From Lycocorax pyrrhopterus obiensis (taxonomy: Eukaryota; Chordata; Aves; Passeriformes; Paradisaeidae), in NCBI GenBank assembly GCA_014706295.1, contig JACSVZ010000038.1, positions 3,224,001 through 3,288,000 on the forward strand: a stretch of DNA of 64,000 nt. The letters run 5' to 3'. Shown piece after piece: positions 11,491-25,179 of this stretch. The stretch's first letter is position 1. Each line of letters begins with the position of its first letter. The notes beneath the pieces are model-generated. The model did not search any database. It was not told the origin of the DNA and was given only the letters and a program-made list of their open reading frames with translations. The position numbers and the translations under genes were made by a program.

Positions 11491-14400
11491 ATGATTGATG
11501 ACAGTCCCATAAAACTTTACAGTTTGGGGACTGTAGGGGTGAGAAGAAGGGCAATAACCTGCTGGGGGCTGGGTAAATCTGAATGAAAACTTGTCTTCAC
11601 AATCATCCCTGGGTGAGAACCTCAGTTTCTGCAATGTCATTGTCTTCTGTGAGGAAGATGACGCAGAGTAGTTAATTTTGAGTGAGCTGACACTGTCCAT
11701 GCCCAGGAGATACCAAGTGCTGGGCCAAGGTTCAGAGGGTTGGGGATCAGCTTCTGCCCATGCGAGGACAGCACTGAGCCAAACTAGGGCGAGGTCAGTG
11801 ACTGACAGATGGGACTGTAACACACGTGTGGCTCCTGCTGCAATGGCACTCCCTTGCTGCAGGGTCGGGACAGGAAGGGGCTGCGAGGGGCCCAGGAGAG
11901 GAGATACAGCTCCAGGCAGGTTGCCCAAAAGGCAGGGCAGAGGTGTGTTGTCGTACAGACAACACCACCATTTCCATGCCGGAGCCCTACAGCCTGGCTG
12001 AGCATCCTCTGCCACTCCTGGGAGGAGAGTGATGCCGGGGCCACCATCACTCACTGTGCCCGGGGACAGTGCCCTGGGTGTGTGTTCCCAGGCGGAGACT
12101 GGCTCTAGGCCAGGTGTGGGGGTGGCACCGGGGCCAGCTGAGGTGTCCCAGCCCGGTCTAGGCTGAACTTCCCCCTCCCGGCTTCTGCTCTATTTTCAGC
12201 TCAGCTAGAAAAAAACCCTTTGGAGTTGTTGTTTCCTCCTTTGTTTCCTAATTTAGATGGTCCCAAGGCTCCACAGGCAGATAAAGGCGAGTTTATTGCT
12301 TCTCTGTGTTTATGGCACTGCTGGAACACACTGCTCCCACAAATATTACATCAAGGGAGTGTGGGGAAGGCTCAGCGTCACCAGCATGGCTTAACTCTCA
12401 CCTACATCTGCTCATCACTGCTCACCTCTGGCACCCTGACATCGCAGCCCTGCCGTGGCGCTGCCGGCTCCGTCTGGGCTCCACGGTGCTGCCTCTGGCT
12501 GTGCTGGTCCCTGTGTCACCCTCTGGGGCAGCCGGTGCCCCGGCTCCTGCTCCGAATCGTGCTGGTGCCTCGGCTCATCCCATGACTTGGGAGAGTCCCA
12601 GTGCCAGGTGCCACATGGATCCCACAGCTTCACATTGGCCTCAGGCCCTTCTCACGTGCCTGCTGTGCCCACAGGGAGTTTAGGGACAGCACCAAAAAGC
12701 CCCTAGGGGATCCGCTGACACCCTCCATGTCCCCAACAGCTCTGCTCTGCCATCGGGGCAGAGAGAGACAGGGCAGAGCAGGTGCAGAGACAGGCAGAGA
12801 CACCACAGGACCCCATCTGAGCTCATCACACCATCGGGCATGGGGACTGTTCAGGATGTGGGTCCCTTGCATCCTGGAGACCTCAGCCCTCCCTCGGTCT
12901 TGGCAGCCACAGGCCAGTAAAAATCATCCCCGAGGGGTGCTGGGACGGTGCTTGCACCAGAAGAGCTGCCCCTGCCAGCCCCTGACTCTGCCAGAGGTGG
13001 CTGGGCTGTCCCTGCTGGGAGTGCCGGGGCTGCGCAGGCTGTTGCAATGAAACACGAGGCGCGGGCAGTGTTTGTTTGGCTGGGACAGTGTGTCACCGCC
13101 ACGGAGCCCAGGTTGCGTCACGCCAGCAGAGAGGGAAGAGCAGTGCCCAGCCTCCATCTGCTCCACGGCCAGAGGCAGCTGCCGTCGTGGGGGAATGCAA
13201 GGGATGGGGACAGGCAAGGAAGGGGAGAGGATGGCAGTGGGAGGGCAGGGCGGACAGCAGTGAAGTTGGAGGGTTTGTTACCTGTGTGAAAGGAGCTGGG
13301 GGTTAGGGGAACCCTGAGGCACTGGAGGGAAGGGCTCAGGGCTAGGGCTGGGCGTTTTATGCAGCCTGACTTACCCACACAGCGCTGGTGGGAGAGGGAT
13401 GCCTGTGAGACCTCTTCTGTCAACAAAAGTCCAGGGACAATGATATCGGGGATGTCAGGGTTTTTCAGGGCAGAGGTGTGATGAGTCCCAAAGCCCTGCC
13501 TCTTTCCAGGGTCTGACAGAAAAATGAACTCAAAATCCCTCTTTGTGGGATGGCCGGATAGCCAGAGATCTCCAGCAGGATGTGGTTGATGGGGCCCATT
13601 CTCCCTATCTCGAGTCCTGAGAGGTGTTGGTGGTGGTGTAAAGCCAGTGGGGTCAGATCCCTGGCGGTGGTTGGCACCTGGCACAGTGTCCTTACCACCA
13701 AGACGTGACTAAAATGCAAACACTGGCCCTGCTTGGTATGGCTTTCCAAAGAGGTCCAAAATCCCTGGCCAGTCTCACCACTTCTCCCCAGACAAGGAAG
13801 AGACACCAGACTGGCACTGCCTTACCTGAGCTGTGGTGGTCACGCTGGGCACAACACTGACCACACATGGCTGTGGAGGTGTCCCAGGCAGGCTGCATGG
13901 GGGCAAATTAAGGTTGTCTGTCACCACTTGGAGGGGAGAGGGAAGTCTGTCCCCTCCATGCTCTGGCTCCAAGGAAAGGGACATCATCATCCTCTGAAGT
14001 CAGCCTGGAGGCTGGGAAATGTGTCAGACCCTGAGCAGCATCGAGGTCAGGGATACCTGGAGAGGAGCTGGACCTTGGGGAGTGGTAGTGTGAGGACAGC
14101 AAAGGAAATCAGAGATAGGGACAGGAAATAACAAATGTGAGTCAGCTGAGAAGTATGTGGGCAAGGACAGCTTTGGGGAGCTAATCTGCAGGAGATAACA
14201 CTGCCAGGATGGAGGAGCCTTGGAGCTCATGGAAAGGAAGAGTCAAGGCACAGAGGTGTCTGAGACTCCAGTGGCCAACACAGTCCTTTGCATTACACTC
14301 AGCGACTTCCCCCTGGGAGCTGGGGGAAGCGTGGGATCTGGCACCCAGTCTCAGGCACTCCGGAGAGCATGTACACTTTGGGATGTATCTCACAGCCTCC

Positions 14401-17400
14401 AAAGGTTTCCCTGAAACCCTGCACTGGGTGTTTATCCCCTGGCAGACAGGACTAGCTGTGGGTGCAGCCTGTCTGCTTTTAGTCTGGTGGAGATTAAACT
14501 CTCCAGGGCCTAATGGCGATTCTTTTGGCAACCATTCAGCAGGCCTTAATCCATCTTATCTCTGCTCTGAAAGGATGAATTAGGTGCCTCTCCAAGCGCT
14601 CAATGGGGAGCAGCAGCAGCAGGAGCTCTGGCAGAGCACAAGCTGCTGCAGGCACCCTGGGGCTGCCCTACATACGGCAAAGAGCCCCAGAGGCACCAGC
14701 TCGCAGGCAGGAGCCAGGGCGATCTGGGGGCTGGGGAAGAGGCAGCACTGCAGGACGGCCAGCACACTTCCCTGCACCCAGCAGAACTCTCTCACCTTGC
14801 TCCCTCTGCACATCCAGCTGTTGGCATCACCAGGAATCTTGGCCTGAGTAATGAAGGTCCCAATTCCCTTGGGATTTGCCTGGGTATGAGCCAAGAGCAG
14901 TGTCTTGACTCATGGAGAAAGACTGGCAACAACATGACCCCACTCATCCTATGCAAAGGCTCCCATGCCCGGACCAGTGCCTGTGCAGCCCATCCAACCC
15001 ATCTGGCACCTAGGGATGTCCCTGCTCCCAAAATCCAGATGCGGTCAGGACTCCCAAGTGACAGAGAGGACATCACGGTCATGTGGGATGGTCCCATCAT
15101 CCCACTCACCACTTGCTGTCAGGCACAGGGACTCTGAACTTGCCTTTTTCAAACCTGTCCTGACATTGCTAATAATAACTGTGTTAATTAGGGAGCTCTT
15201 ACAGCCCTGCATGATTTGTTCAGTCAGTTACGGGGAATATTGTCAGGGTAACACAAATGAGGGGTGGCAGTCGCCTCTCCAGCAGCCGTCTGGAGTGCTG
15301 GAGCCGTGTCTGAGACCCGAGGCACTCGCTGCACATCAGGGTGACCCAGTTGGTGCCACAGGCAAGGACACGGCTCAGTCCCACACAGACATTTGGCCCA
15401 AGGAGCTCCGCAGCTGCTCGTGTCCATCTCCACCACAGGGCATTCAAAGGCGTGGTTTGGGGCGAGGGGCTGTGCCCCAGCTGGGCCATCTGCCCCGAGC
15501 CACCCAGCTGTCCCTGGCTCTTAGATGACTGCCCATCATGATGGCATCTTGCCTTCTCCAAGTCCCTTCCAAGTGAAATCAGAGAGGACAGTGACGCTGT
15601 CCATGGGCTCTGCAGAACCTGAAATTTCCCACTTCTCTGCAATAGTGTTGCTGCAGTGGGTGGCTGGGGGCTGAATTTCTTTTTGGCTGTGGTATCCCTC
15701 AGGTGACAGATAGCCTGGTGGCTCACTTGTCCACCCAGCAGGGGTTAGAGCCACAGCATGGCACTGGGACACGGTCTCTCTGAGCCTGCCGGGAGGACTG
15801 GGTTACCCTGAGATCAGCTGGGGACGGTTTGCAGGATGGTGAGAGAACCCCTGTGACATCACCTGGTCTCGTCCTGCATACACCCCACAGCTGGGAAATG
15901 CCTTTAGAAGGGAGGTTTCCTTCTTTTCCACGGCACGGCGAAGGCAGTGATGGGTTCGCTGTGGGGCTGCTGCCAGCCGGCACCCATTGGTGCTGCCGAG
16001 GGGCCCGTCCCCACTGGATCACCCACTCAGGGGCGGCTGCGGGCGGTGCCACCGCCCGGCATCGTTGCCATCCGCTGTCCTTGCTCCTGACCTCAGCCCT
16101 GTTTGCTTTGGGCCCAGCTGTGCTGCCCGTCAGTCAGTGTTTGAGGTGGCCAAGGCGGCTGTGGAAGCTCTCCGGATGCTGCCAGGGTGACATCCTGGGC
16201 ATCGAACCCAGCCCACCACACCAGCCCCCAGCCCGCCCCCACACTGCATCAAAGGTTCTGTGGGGACCCCGGGCATCCCTCCTTCACTGGAGGGTCATGG
16301 GGGTCTTTGCTGGAAGATTTAATCACAGTCTTGTTTCTCTCCTTGGCTCTAAAGCTCCTTTTTTTCCTCTGGAAAAGGATAAGAATTAATTGAGCAAGAA
16401 TTAATCAAAAAGCAGAAAGATGCAAATTTTCAAATGAGACATCAGGTGCTGCAGGTCCTGCCCTCTCTGTACTTTGGTTCCAACCTCAGCTTGTTCTGCT
16501 CCAGCCGCTGGCAGCCCTCATGTCTATCCCTGGCCCAGAGCCCCACGCGAGCAGAAATCCCCTCTGCGTTGCGTCACCAGTTGAACTCCAGTGCATGTTG
16601 TCTCCAAAGTAACAAGCAGCTAAAATTGGTAGAAAGTTTGATCTGAGCCTCAGCCAAGCTTAATTTTTAATTGCTTCTAATTTCACTCTCTGGGCTGGGT
16701 TTGCCAAGCCAGGCAGAAAGGCCACAGGGGCAGGTGTGGGCCCGGTCACCCGCGGGCAGCACTCTGCTCTCCCTGGTCTGGAGCCCTCAGCCGCAGCACT
16801 CTGAGGGTACTCAGGGCCCCCAGACCTGAGGGTCCAGCTCAGCTGCCTTGTCCCTGGCTCTCCGGGCTGCCAGACAGGCTCTCAGCTCCCCAAGAGACCC
16901 ATTTGTTGCCCCCATGGCAGAGGAGATTGAGCCCCTTGACTGAAACAAGAAGGCAGTGGGACAGATTTTCAGCTTTTGGGCTTGTGTGTTCAAGACTATC
17001 ATGGGGTAAGGATTTGGTACTAAATCCCAAACACCTTGTGGCATCCCTGAGCCCATTCCCATTTCTGCAGCCTTTCCCATTCCATGCCTGCAGCCTTTGT
17101 CTTCCCATCCCATCCCTGAAGCATACCCCTTCCATTCCTTCCATCCCATTCTATCCCATCCCATTGCTGCGGCCTTCTCCTTCCCATTCCATGGTTGGTC
17201 AACCAGTCAGGGGAGCGTTTCTGGCATGGAGACATACAGGGAATCCTGCAGTCAGCACTCACATTCCCTGGAAGGCACCTCCTCTCCCAAGTGCCTCTCT
17301 GAGAAGGGATTATGAGGCCACATTCCCGATGTTATTCATGGCTACCAATAGAGAGGTGAAAATCTTCTGGTCCTGGCTCAGAGCCGCTGGAACTTTGCAC

Positions 17401-18940
17401 AAAATCCCCAAACACGTTGTGCCTGTGCTGACACAGCAAACAGTTACTCAAATGGCAAAGGTCACTTTCCCCTTTCTGACAGCTATTTTTGCTACATGTC
17501 CTGAAGTCCAAGGATAAAGGAGATGCAGAGCCAGGCAGAGCTCTACCCCTCACACCAGCATCCTGGGGAAGAAGCCACGAGGACAGTGTCCCTCCTACCT
17601 GGTCCTGCTGACATCCCACAAAATCATCCCAAGGAGCTCTGAGTGGGGTTTGCAAACATCTACAGGACGTGGTTGTGCAAACGAGCATTGCCTGGACTGG
17701 CTGCACAGCTGCACAGCTGCACAGCACCCTGAGGCTGTGGTGAGGCTCTTCCCCAGAAAGTCATCAGCACCTCAGCAAGACTCAGCGTCGAAGGGAGAGC
17801 AGCGAGTGCCAGCGGCTCCCAGCCCTGTGAGGCTGCCATGTGTCACCAGTGGCTGGGAGCACCTGGGAACCGACACAGGTGGGGGAACAGCCACGAGGGC
17901 TGAGCATGGTGCTGGTGATGCCACAACCCATAAACTGCCCCAGCTCGATGGTGCTGAAGGCAGCCCTGAGCCACAGGAAGGGCCCGTCCTGCCGCAATAG
18001 TGCTCTCCTGATGATATTCACGTTTTCTGCAGAGTCCCGGGAGAGGCTGGTGACAGGGAGTTCCTGGGTGGCCTTGCACCAAGAGAAGGAACATGCACCA
18101 GAAATGCTGGTGGGCTTTCTCTGGTGGGTCCAGGGGAACTCTTGATGAAAGTCAGGTCCCCACCAAGGAATGCATGGAAAGTCATCCAGGGGGACTTGCC
18201 TGGGGCCACTCCTACATCATGGGCAAGGGCACTGGAATGGCTGGGACCAGCCTTCTGCACCCTGACCTTTCTCTCCCAAAGGAAGACCCTGCACAGTCAA
18301 GGGCACTGATCTGGGTGGGTTTGGAAATGGCCACTTAGCAGGTGGGAACCACAAAACCACTGTTAAAAGTCACACTCCCCAACACAAACCCTACTTTTCA
18401 GCTGGAATGGAGGAGCCATGATGCTCTATGATCTCAGGTGATCACTGCCAGCTCATGATCATGGCAACGTTGGCCACTTTGATTGACAGGAAACTCCCCA
18501 TTTTGGACTCTTTTTTGGGGATGGGAGGGTTTTCTTGGACTCAGAATTTGCCTTTTCTCTGTGCTTTGCAATGGGGAAACAATTTCCAGGCCCCCTGAGT
18601 GTGTAGCTGCATTCTTGTCTAGGTATTTGAATTTCCTTGTGTGGGGAATCACCAGATGTCAAACCTGGGCACCTCCCGAGGGCATGTGCTCAGCTCCAGA
18701 TGAGTGAGGTGGTCCAACAGCAGCATCCAAGCTCAAAGCTCAGGCACAGACTTGGACCCATGTCAGGTTTCTTACAGTGCCAAGCAAAGCCCCGTGAATG
18801 GAGACACCCGTCTGCCAGGTAAAAACCCCACAGCCTTTGTTTTTTTAAGAAATTCAAACTAATCAGATGCTGCTCTGTCCTGCCCTGTCCTAGCAGAACC
18901 ACTGCATGGCACATGCTCCTCTCTGACCTGAGGATGAGGA
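11491..18940. other. Intergenic DNA, no gene recognised
   Basis: No exon of a known family was recognised. AT-rich islands are seen at about 14470-14590, 15150-15255, 16360-16440 (containing the octamer motif ATGCAAAT at 16420-16427) and 16635-16695. A low-complexity CCCAT/TTCCA-rich tract occupies about 17050-17195. Confidence 0.55.
17050..17195. repeat. Pyrimidine-rich CCCAT/TTCCA low-complexity tract
   Basis: Pentamer-like units such as TCCCA and TTCCA recur throughout. The period is irregular, which suggests an eroded pentanucleotide microsatellite. Confidence 0.55.
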
Positions 18941-18943
18941 AAG

Positions 18944-19150
18944 CTGGGTGTAGGATGCCCCTGCAGAGTGAGTGCCAGCTGCTGGGTTCCAGGTGTGGGA
19001 TGCCCCAGGCGAGGTATCTATGGGTGCTGTGTACTCAGGTGGTAGGTTCTGGGTGTAGGATGCCCCAGGGGATGTATCTCAGTGCTGGGTGATGGATTCT
19101 GGGTGTGGAATGCCTCAGGGGAAGTACCTGTGAGTACTGGGTGCTGGGCA
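18944..19150 (+). repeat. Tandem repeat of about four 50-60 bp units
   Basis: Each unit starts with GGTGTRGGATGCCCC or a close variant (near 18950, 18993, 19050 and 19102). It continues through a GGRTGTATCT-like block to a TGCTGGGT-like end. Copies two to four are clearly related and the first is more diverged. Confidence 0.65.
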
Positions 19151-22100
19151 GCCCCCACTTGGGAAGCCAAGCCCGGCAGCAGGGACAGTGCTGCTGTTCT
19201 GGGGAGAGCTCAGATCCACCCCATGGGCAGCAAAACACTCAGTTTAGGAAACCAAGAATCAGCCAAAGTCCCTGTCAGAGCAGGGAAAGAGCCATGGCTG
19301 GAAATGGGGCCAGCTCTTCTCTCCCACCCCTGCTGGGGATCTGGAGCTTCCCCAGCCACTGCTGCTGTTTTGCCAGCGAGGGGGATGGGAAAGGGGCTGC
19401 TGGGGTTCTTGATGCTTTGGGGCATTTTCATCTGTTTCTTTTCAGGTTTTCACAGTTTTTTTCATCTCCCAGTGCCTGTATGTCCTGTGAGGTGGGGTGT
19501 AAAAACCTAGAAAAATCCAGAATCCGAGCATGAAAATGCAGAAAAATCTTGACTAAAGATGAAGATATATTTCCCATTGGAAAATGCACGTAACAGACAA
19601 AGCCTTGTTTTCATCACTTTGTTTTTGGTCCCCTACCCTGCAGACCCTTCCTTTTACTTTTACAGCAGGAAATACCCTGACTTCCCAGACGCAGCCCGAG
19701 GCCGGTATTCCCGGACACCCCGTTACGTAGCTGAGCACACAGTCCGGACGCAGCTGGCCGGGGGTCAGAGAGACGTCACCGCTACCTCGCCTGGTCCCTG
19801 CAGCCACGGCCCTGCCTCTCCCTGAGCTTCGGCCAGGAGAGCTGGACAAGGAACCCGAGCATTATGTTGTCTTAATCATGAACCAAGCAGGGAGACATGT
19901 GAGAAGAGCTTTGATCCCCAGCTGGGGTTTTTAGGATGGTGCCTCAAAATTTGCGTGCTTCGCTCTTTGCTGCTGCATGAGGAATATGTCCCCTGTCATT
20001 CTTCCATATAAAGCTCTGCTGCACTTTCCTGGAAGTCTCTTCCCAGGAGGAAAAGCAGCTGTGGCCCCATGGGAACAGGCGGAGATCTGGCAGAGCCCTT
20101 GTGGATGTGGCTGCTGCTGGCTGTGGGTGAGGAGCCCACAGAGCTCTTACCCAGCACCCACCCAGCACAGTGTTGGACAGGAGGGCGCATCCCCAGGGGT
20201 TCTTGTGGACACCCATCCTGAATGTCCTGGGACAGCTAAAAACCTTCCTGGGCAGCAGAAGTGACCTAGCGGTTTTTCACACAATGCAGCCAAAAAAAGC
20301 TGTTCGTGTTGCGTCAGGAGATCCAGCCTGTGAGGGGCTGTGCCAGCAGGACAGAGGGGTCACGGCCGCCAGCAGATGCTGACTGATAAGTACCAAGCAG
20401 TGCCAGAGCTGTCTCCCTCCCATCACAGAGGAGGAGACGGGTGGCCCAGAGTGACAACAGGGCTGTGGATGAACTCTGTGGGCTTTGCTTGTACTTGCCA
20501 CAGCAGCTCACTCCTTCCAGTGGCTCTGGGCATCTCCTTTCAGAACCTACAAATGAAATGAAAGGATGTTCAGAAAATACTGGAGAAATCCCTTGTCACC
20601 CTCATGCCCACCAAAGGCTCTACCAAATCCATTGTGTGCCACTAGCCAAAGGCTGCTGATAAAATAGAAGCCACCATTGTCTCACAAAGAGAGCAGAGAC
20701 CAGTCCTGGTCCCTGTGGTCTGGCCCTTCCCACATGGGCCTATGAACAGACTGAGTGTGCCAAGGGACAGCCTCATCCCCAGGAACCTGGAGCTCCCTGA
20801 GCCCTTAGCTGCAAGCTCAGCCAGCCGGAGTCCCTAATGTGAAACGCATGTTGGTTAAACCGAGAGATGACTGTAAAAAATAAGGGTCAGATTTCTCTGG
20901 CTGCGAAGCCTCCCACGTTACCCCAAGCCCTCTGGTTTCCTGCCTTCTGGCATGTGTGACCTTCTGCACAGTAACCCCGGTCTCCCCACAGAGCCCGGGA
21001 TGGCAGGAAGAATAAAGGGGAGTGAAGACTTGCATAACGTTCATCCAGGCTCGCCAGGAAAATAAGGAGGCTGCTTGGACTGAGCGCATTGCTGGCCTTT
21101 TATGTCGGCTTTTCAAATGTGAAAACGAGCCTCCCTGCTCTGGGCTAGCGGGCCCAGGACCTTCCCCAGGGGAGAGGGACCCCAGGGTGGCTGCAACCCT
21201 CATCCATCCTCTGAAGCCCTCAGAAGATATGGCAACCTGGGTAATTGCATCTTGCCTCACTTGGGCTGCCAGTGGTTTACCCAGGGCTGCCCCATGCTGG
21301 CTGGAAAAGCCAGAGGAGAGAGGGTGGGAATGGAGCCCAGTGACACGGCTGAGCTCCTGATGGAGCTGCTTCTCACTGGGGTGGATGGCTATGGCCAATT
21401 TTCCATCTTTCTGACTGACCCTGCTTGGAAATTCATCTCTGCTCAAGAAGCGGCCAAGAGCAGAAGTTTTGGGTGTCCTCTGACAGGGGTGAGGGGGTGT
21501 CCCCCGCCCTGGGAAAGGATGAAGCTGTGCTCTGGCAGCCTGTGCCACCCTGCTGTCCTCTCAGGGCAGTGAGGGTTGGGGCACAACCAACCTGGGCAGG
21601 TGGCAGGAGCTGCATGGCCGCTCTCCAGAGTGGGGAGTGACAAAGTCTGAGCCAGCAAATTTGCTTGGGAAGAGAGGGAATAGGTGACCTCAGAGGTGGG
21701 GGTTTAGCAAGCTGTTTGGCTGCAGGAGCAGACCAGGGTGTGTGAGGGACGAATCCTTGCAGGACCAGGTGTGAGCAGAGACTGGATGAGGTACCCACTC
21801 TGTCCAGGAATGCTGCCAGTGCCTGTCTGGGTGAGACGTGCTGCTGTGCCCAGATGGGGGCCAGTAGGAAATCCGTGTTGGATGTTTCCTGACCTCTGCT
21901 GAATCAGAATAACTGTTCCTCTGGAAAACCTAAATTTATCCTTGAAGCTGTGACAATGTATTTCACATGTCTTAGTCCCTCTCTCTGGAGTCTCCCTTAC
22001 GTTTGCAATTTCTAACAACAAAGCAATGCTGTGAGCAACCTTCCTATAAATCATCCAACCATCCCTCCCGGTGATGTGAGCCCGGGGCTGAGCAGCTGCA

Positions 22101-24917
22101 GGAATTCATGCGAGTTCAGACCGGGCTGAACTTTCACACAGTGACCTGCCAGGTCAGCCTGGGAAGGAGTGGGATGGAGAAAGGCAGAGAACAAAGAAAC
22201 TCACCAGAGTCCACCCGCTCATAGCCTGATGTGCACGGGACAGGAACGGGGACAGGGACGAGGACAGGGATGTGCTGCCATGCATGTGGGAGCTGTTTGA
22301 AGGAGCTACTTGTGATGTGTGCTGGTGATGCTGCCTTTCCTGGGTGTCTGAGCTGGTGGGATTGCATGGAAGAAGGGATAGGGATGGATATAGAGACAGG
22401 AATAAGGACAGGGATTGAAGGACGGGGTTGGGAGCATCCCTTGGATGGGAGGAGGATCCCTTCCTCTGGAGTCTGCTCTTCCCTGCCCAAGGGTTCACCT
22501 CAGACACCCACAGAGAGCCCTGAGAGCCATTGTTGTGCCCTGCTGCTTGCTGTGCTGCTCTGGGTCCCAAGGCCATTGGGCAGGGGCAGTGTCCTCATGG
22601 GGTCCCTCCTGGGGACCTGCACAGGGGAAAGGCTCCTTCATCCCCTGGGACCAAACCTTGATCCTGCCCTGGCCCCAAGCCAAGCTGGGCAGTTGGAGCC
22701 CCACAGAGATTATGACCCTAGCTCTTTTCCACACAGGACAGAGCAGGGCATGGAGAAACGCCCCAGGAGCTCACACCCTGCTGGCCAGGCTGTTTTAAGC
22801 TCCATTTAAACTCAAGAGCATCCCGCTCTGTGGAGAGCACCTTCCCATCAGCCTGTGGTCATTCCCAGCCCGAGGCAGCTCATGGCCTCTGAGGGCTTTG
22901 CATTTGTGTACTTTAAAAATTTGTATTTCTCAGGGCAAATTTGAGAAGTCGCAATAGGAAAACACAGCCAAAGGAAAACGCATAAATCATGTGGCTTCTC
23001 AACAGGCCTTGGCTTCTCACATTCCCTCTCTCCTGCCACTGCAGAAAATAACCAGTGGGAACACGTCTGCTGCAGCACCCGGAGTAACCCCGTCGTTTCC
23101 CAGGACAAGCTCCAGTGTTGGGTAATGGTGGGCAGGGAGCAGAGCTCACACAGGATTCATTTTGCCTGACATCATTCACCCACAGCAATAGCCAGCACAT
23201 GAAACTGTGCTTCTCTGTTTGTCCTAGTGACTCGGGGGTTGGTGTTTTCCAGTTCAGAGGGCTCTTGGGGTGCCAAGTGCTCCCGCCTTGGGCTCCATGG
23301 GCATGACTCCTGCCAGCTCACTCCCTCCTGGGATGCCAAAAACCAGCAATACAAGCTGAAAAGCAGAATTTTAATTTTTCAGATTCCACCGGGGAATTTT
23401 TGGCAGAACTTTGGCTGCGCCTACAGCCCTACTCAGAGGTGGTGGGTATGGTGGCAGATCTGTCCTTGGCAGAGGGGCCATGACCTGTGAGGGGGCACAG
23501 GCCAGCCAGGGGCACCCCAAAGAGCCTTGCAGGGACCCCAGGCCCAGCAGAGAAGGCTGGGGGAAGAGGGGGGCAATGGAACCCCCTCCCCATCACTACC
23601 ACCCCTCTATGTCCCCAACTCCTCTCTAGCAATAGTGTCAGGGAGAGCACAGAGCGATCCCCCCAAAACCACAAAGATTTGGAAAAAGAAGTTCACATTT
23701 TTATTGTTTCTTTTTCTCCTGCAGCATTTCCTACCTGGGTTTCTTTTCCTCTTTCCTCACTTGAAAAATTCCTTCTGACCATGAAAGAAATGTGAAAACA
23801 GTGGCTGGCAGAGGGGGCTTGGGACTTTCTGGAGTGTGTGCCTGCTGGAATTTCCGAAATTCCTCTTTAACCTCTGTGACTCCACCCTGAGCTGTTGCTG
23901 CTGGGTGCATTCTCTGAGGCCTCTCACTCACCGTTTGGACAGCAGCAGCCTGGGAAATGCTTGGAGATGGCATGGGAACTCCTCGAAAGAGAAATCCTCC
24001 TGCCAGGCATTTTCAGACAAGATGAAAAGCCTTTTCCTGGGGCCATGCCTGAGCTGCAGGGCTCCGAGCAACAGCGGTGGGGTGGAGGCAGAACTGCCGG
24101 GGGCTTGAGTGGAGGAGCTCGGCCCCGGAACCCACTGCAGCCCTGGTCCCAGGGGGCTCACATCGGGCAGACCCAGTGAGTGGTGGGAAGCGGGGATTTG
24201 GCTCCAAAATCCAGAGTGGGAGGAGAGGCAGTTCCCTGCTTGAGGCTGCGCGGTGCAGAGCAGGGACAGAGCGCTGGGGCAGCAGGAGGAAGCGCCCTGT
24301 GGGGAGGGAGCAGAAGGGCTCCATCTGCTCCAAGCCGAACAGAGCCGGCAGCAGCTCCATCACGGTGTGTGCATTCCTTCATGGAGAGAAAACACAGACA
24401 CTCGAAAACCCCTTTAAGCCAGCGGAAAAAGGCAGAAGAAGAAGGAAGAGCCAGAAACCAGGGTCCAAGACACTGGCAAATAAAATGAGATGCACATTTT
24501 TCACAGGGGGGTGATTGAAACCTGTGGGGGGAGGGTAGTGAGGGATGGACATATTCATCCTTGTTGCTCTTGGAGACCAGGAATGTTTAGAGGAGTGAAC
24601 ATTCTGCTTCCCTCAGGTATACAGAGGAGCTGACCCCAAGAATGCCCCCTCCCCGGGGTTGGCAGCACCCACCTGTGCCAGGCCAGGGCCCCCCAGCAGA
24701 GCCCTGTGCCCACAGTGGGCACCTGCCCTGGGGCCCCTGCACCTGCTTGGGCAAGGCCTGGGAGCCCTGTTCTGCAGGGTCCCCCCGCCCCAGGGCCAGC
24801 GGGTCCCAGAGGGGCACAGCCTCAGAAGGTGACACAGGTGCATCCACAGGGGTGGGGAACCAAGCATCAGGGCTTGGTGCAGATCAGGGTCCCCAGTGCA
24901 GGATGAGGGGCAGGATA
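19151..24917. other. Intergenic DNA upstream of ANGPTL4, no gene recognised
   Basis: The longest open frame here (minus strand, 20817-21548) shows no motif, signal or similarity I recognise and is probably chance. A GGGACAGG-like imperfect repeat lies at about 22225-22425. AT-rich islands occur at about 21880-22060 and 22795-22990. Distal ANGPTL4 regulatory elements may be present but none is identified with confidence. Confidence 0.5.
22225..22425. repeat. Imperfect GGGACAGGAA-like repeat clusters
   Basis: Two clusters of GGACAGGGA-like units (about 22238-22270 and 22375-22430) are separated by unique sequence. The pattern resembles an eroded purine-rich minisatellite. Confidence 0.4.
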
Positions 24918-25175
24918 GTCAGCAGGGATGGGATAGGGATGGGATTGGGATGGGAATGGGGATAGGGTAGGGATCGGAATGGGGATAGGGATAGGAAAGC
25001 AGATGGGAATGGGGACAGGAATGGGAATGAGGATGGGATGAGGAGGGGAATGGGGGCAGTGACGGAGATGAGGAGGGGAAAGGGGACAGGGATGGAGATG
25101 AGGACAAGGACAGGAATGGAGATGGGGTGGGGATGGAGATGGGGGCAAGGATGGGGACAGGGATGAGGACTGGCA
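24918..25175 (+). repeat. Purine-rich GGGATR repeat upstream of ANGPTL4
   Basis: For about 260 bases the + strand is almost entirely purines plus T, built from GGGATA, GGGATG, GGAATG and GAGATG hexamer-like units. It ends about 165 bases before the TATA-like box of ANGPTL4. It can in principle form G-quadruplex or triplex structures. Confidence 0.75.
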
Positions 25176-25179
25176 TAGG

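Noticed and set aside
19640..19830. Possible exon after CCCTACCCTGCAG
   Set aside because: The reading frame after the acceptor-like site matches no family I recognise, and no convincing donor follows.
20817..21548. 243-codon minus-strand open frame upstream of ANGPTL4
   Set aside because: No domain, signal peptide or similarity recognised, and no splice or promoter context. Length is within chance for GC-rich DNA.
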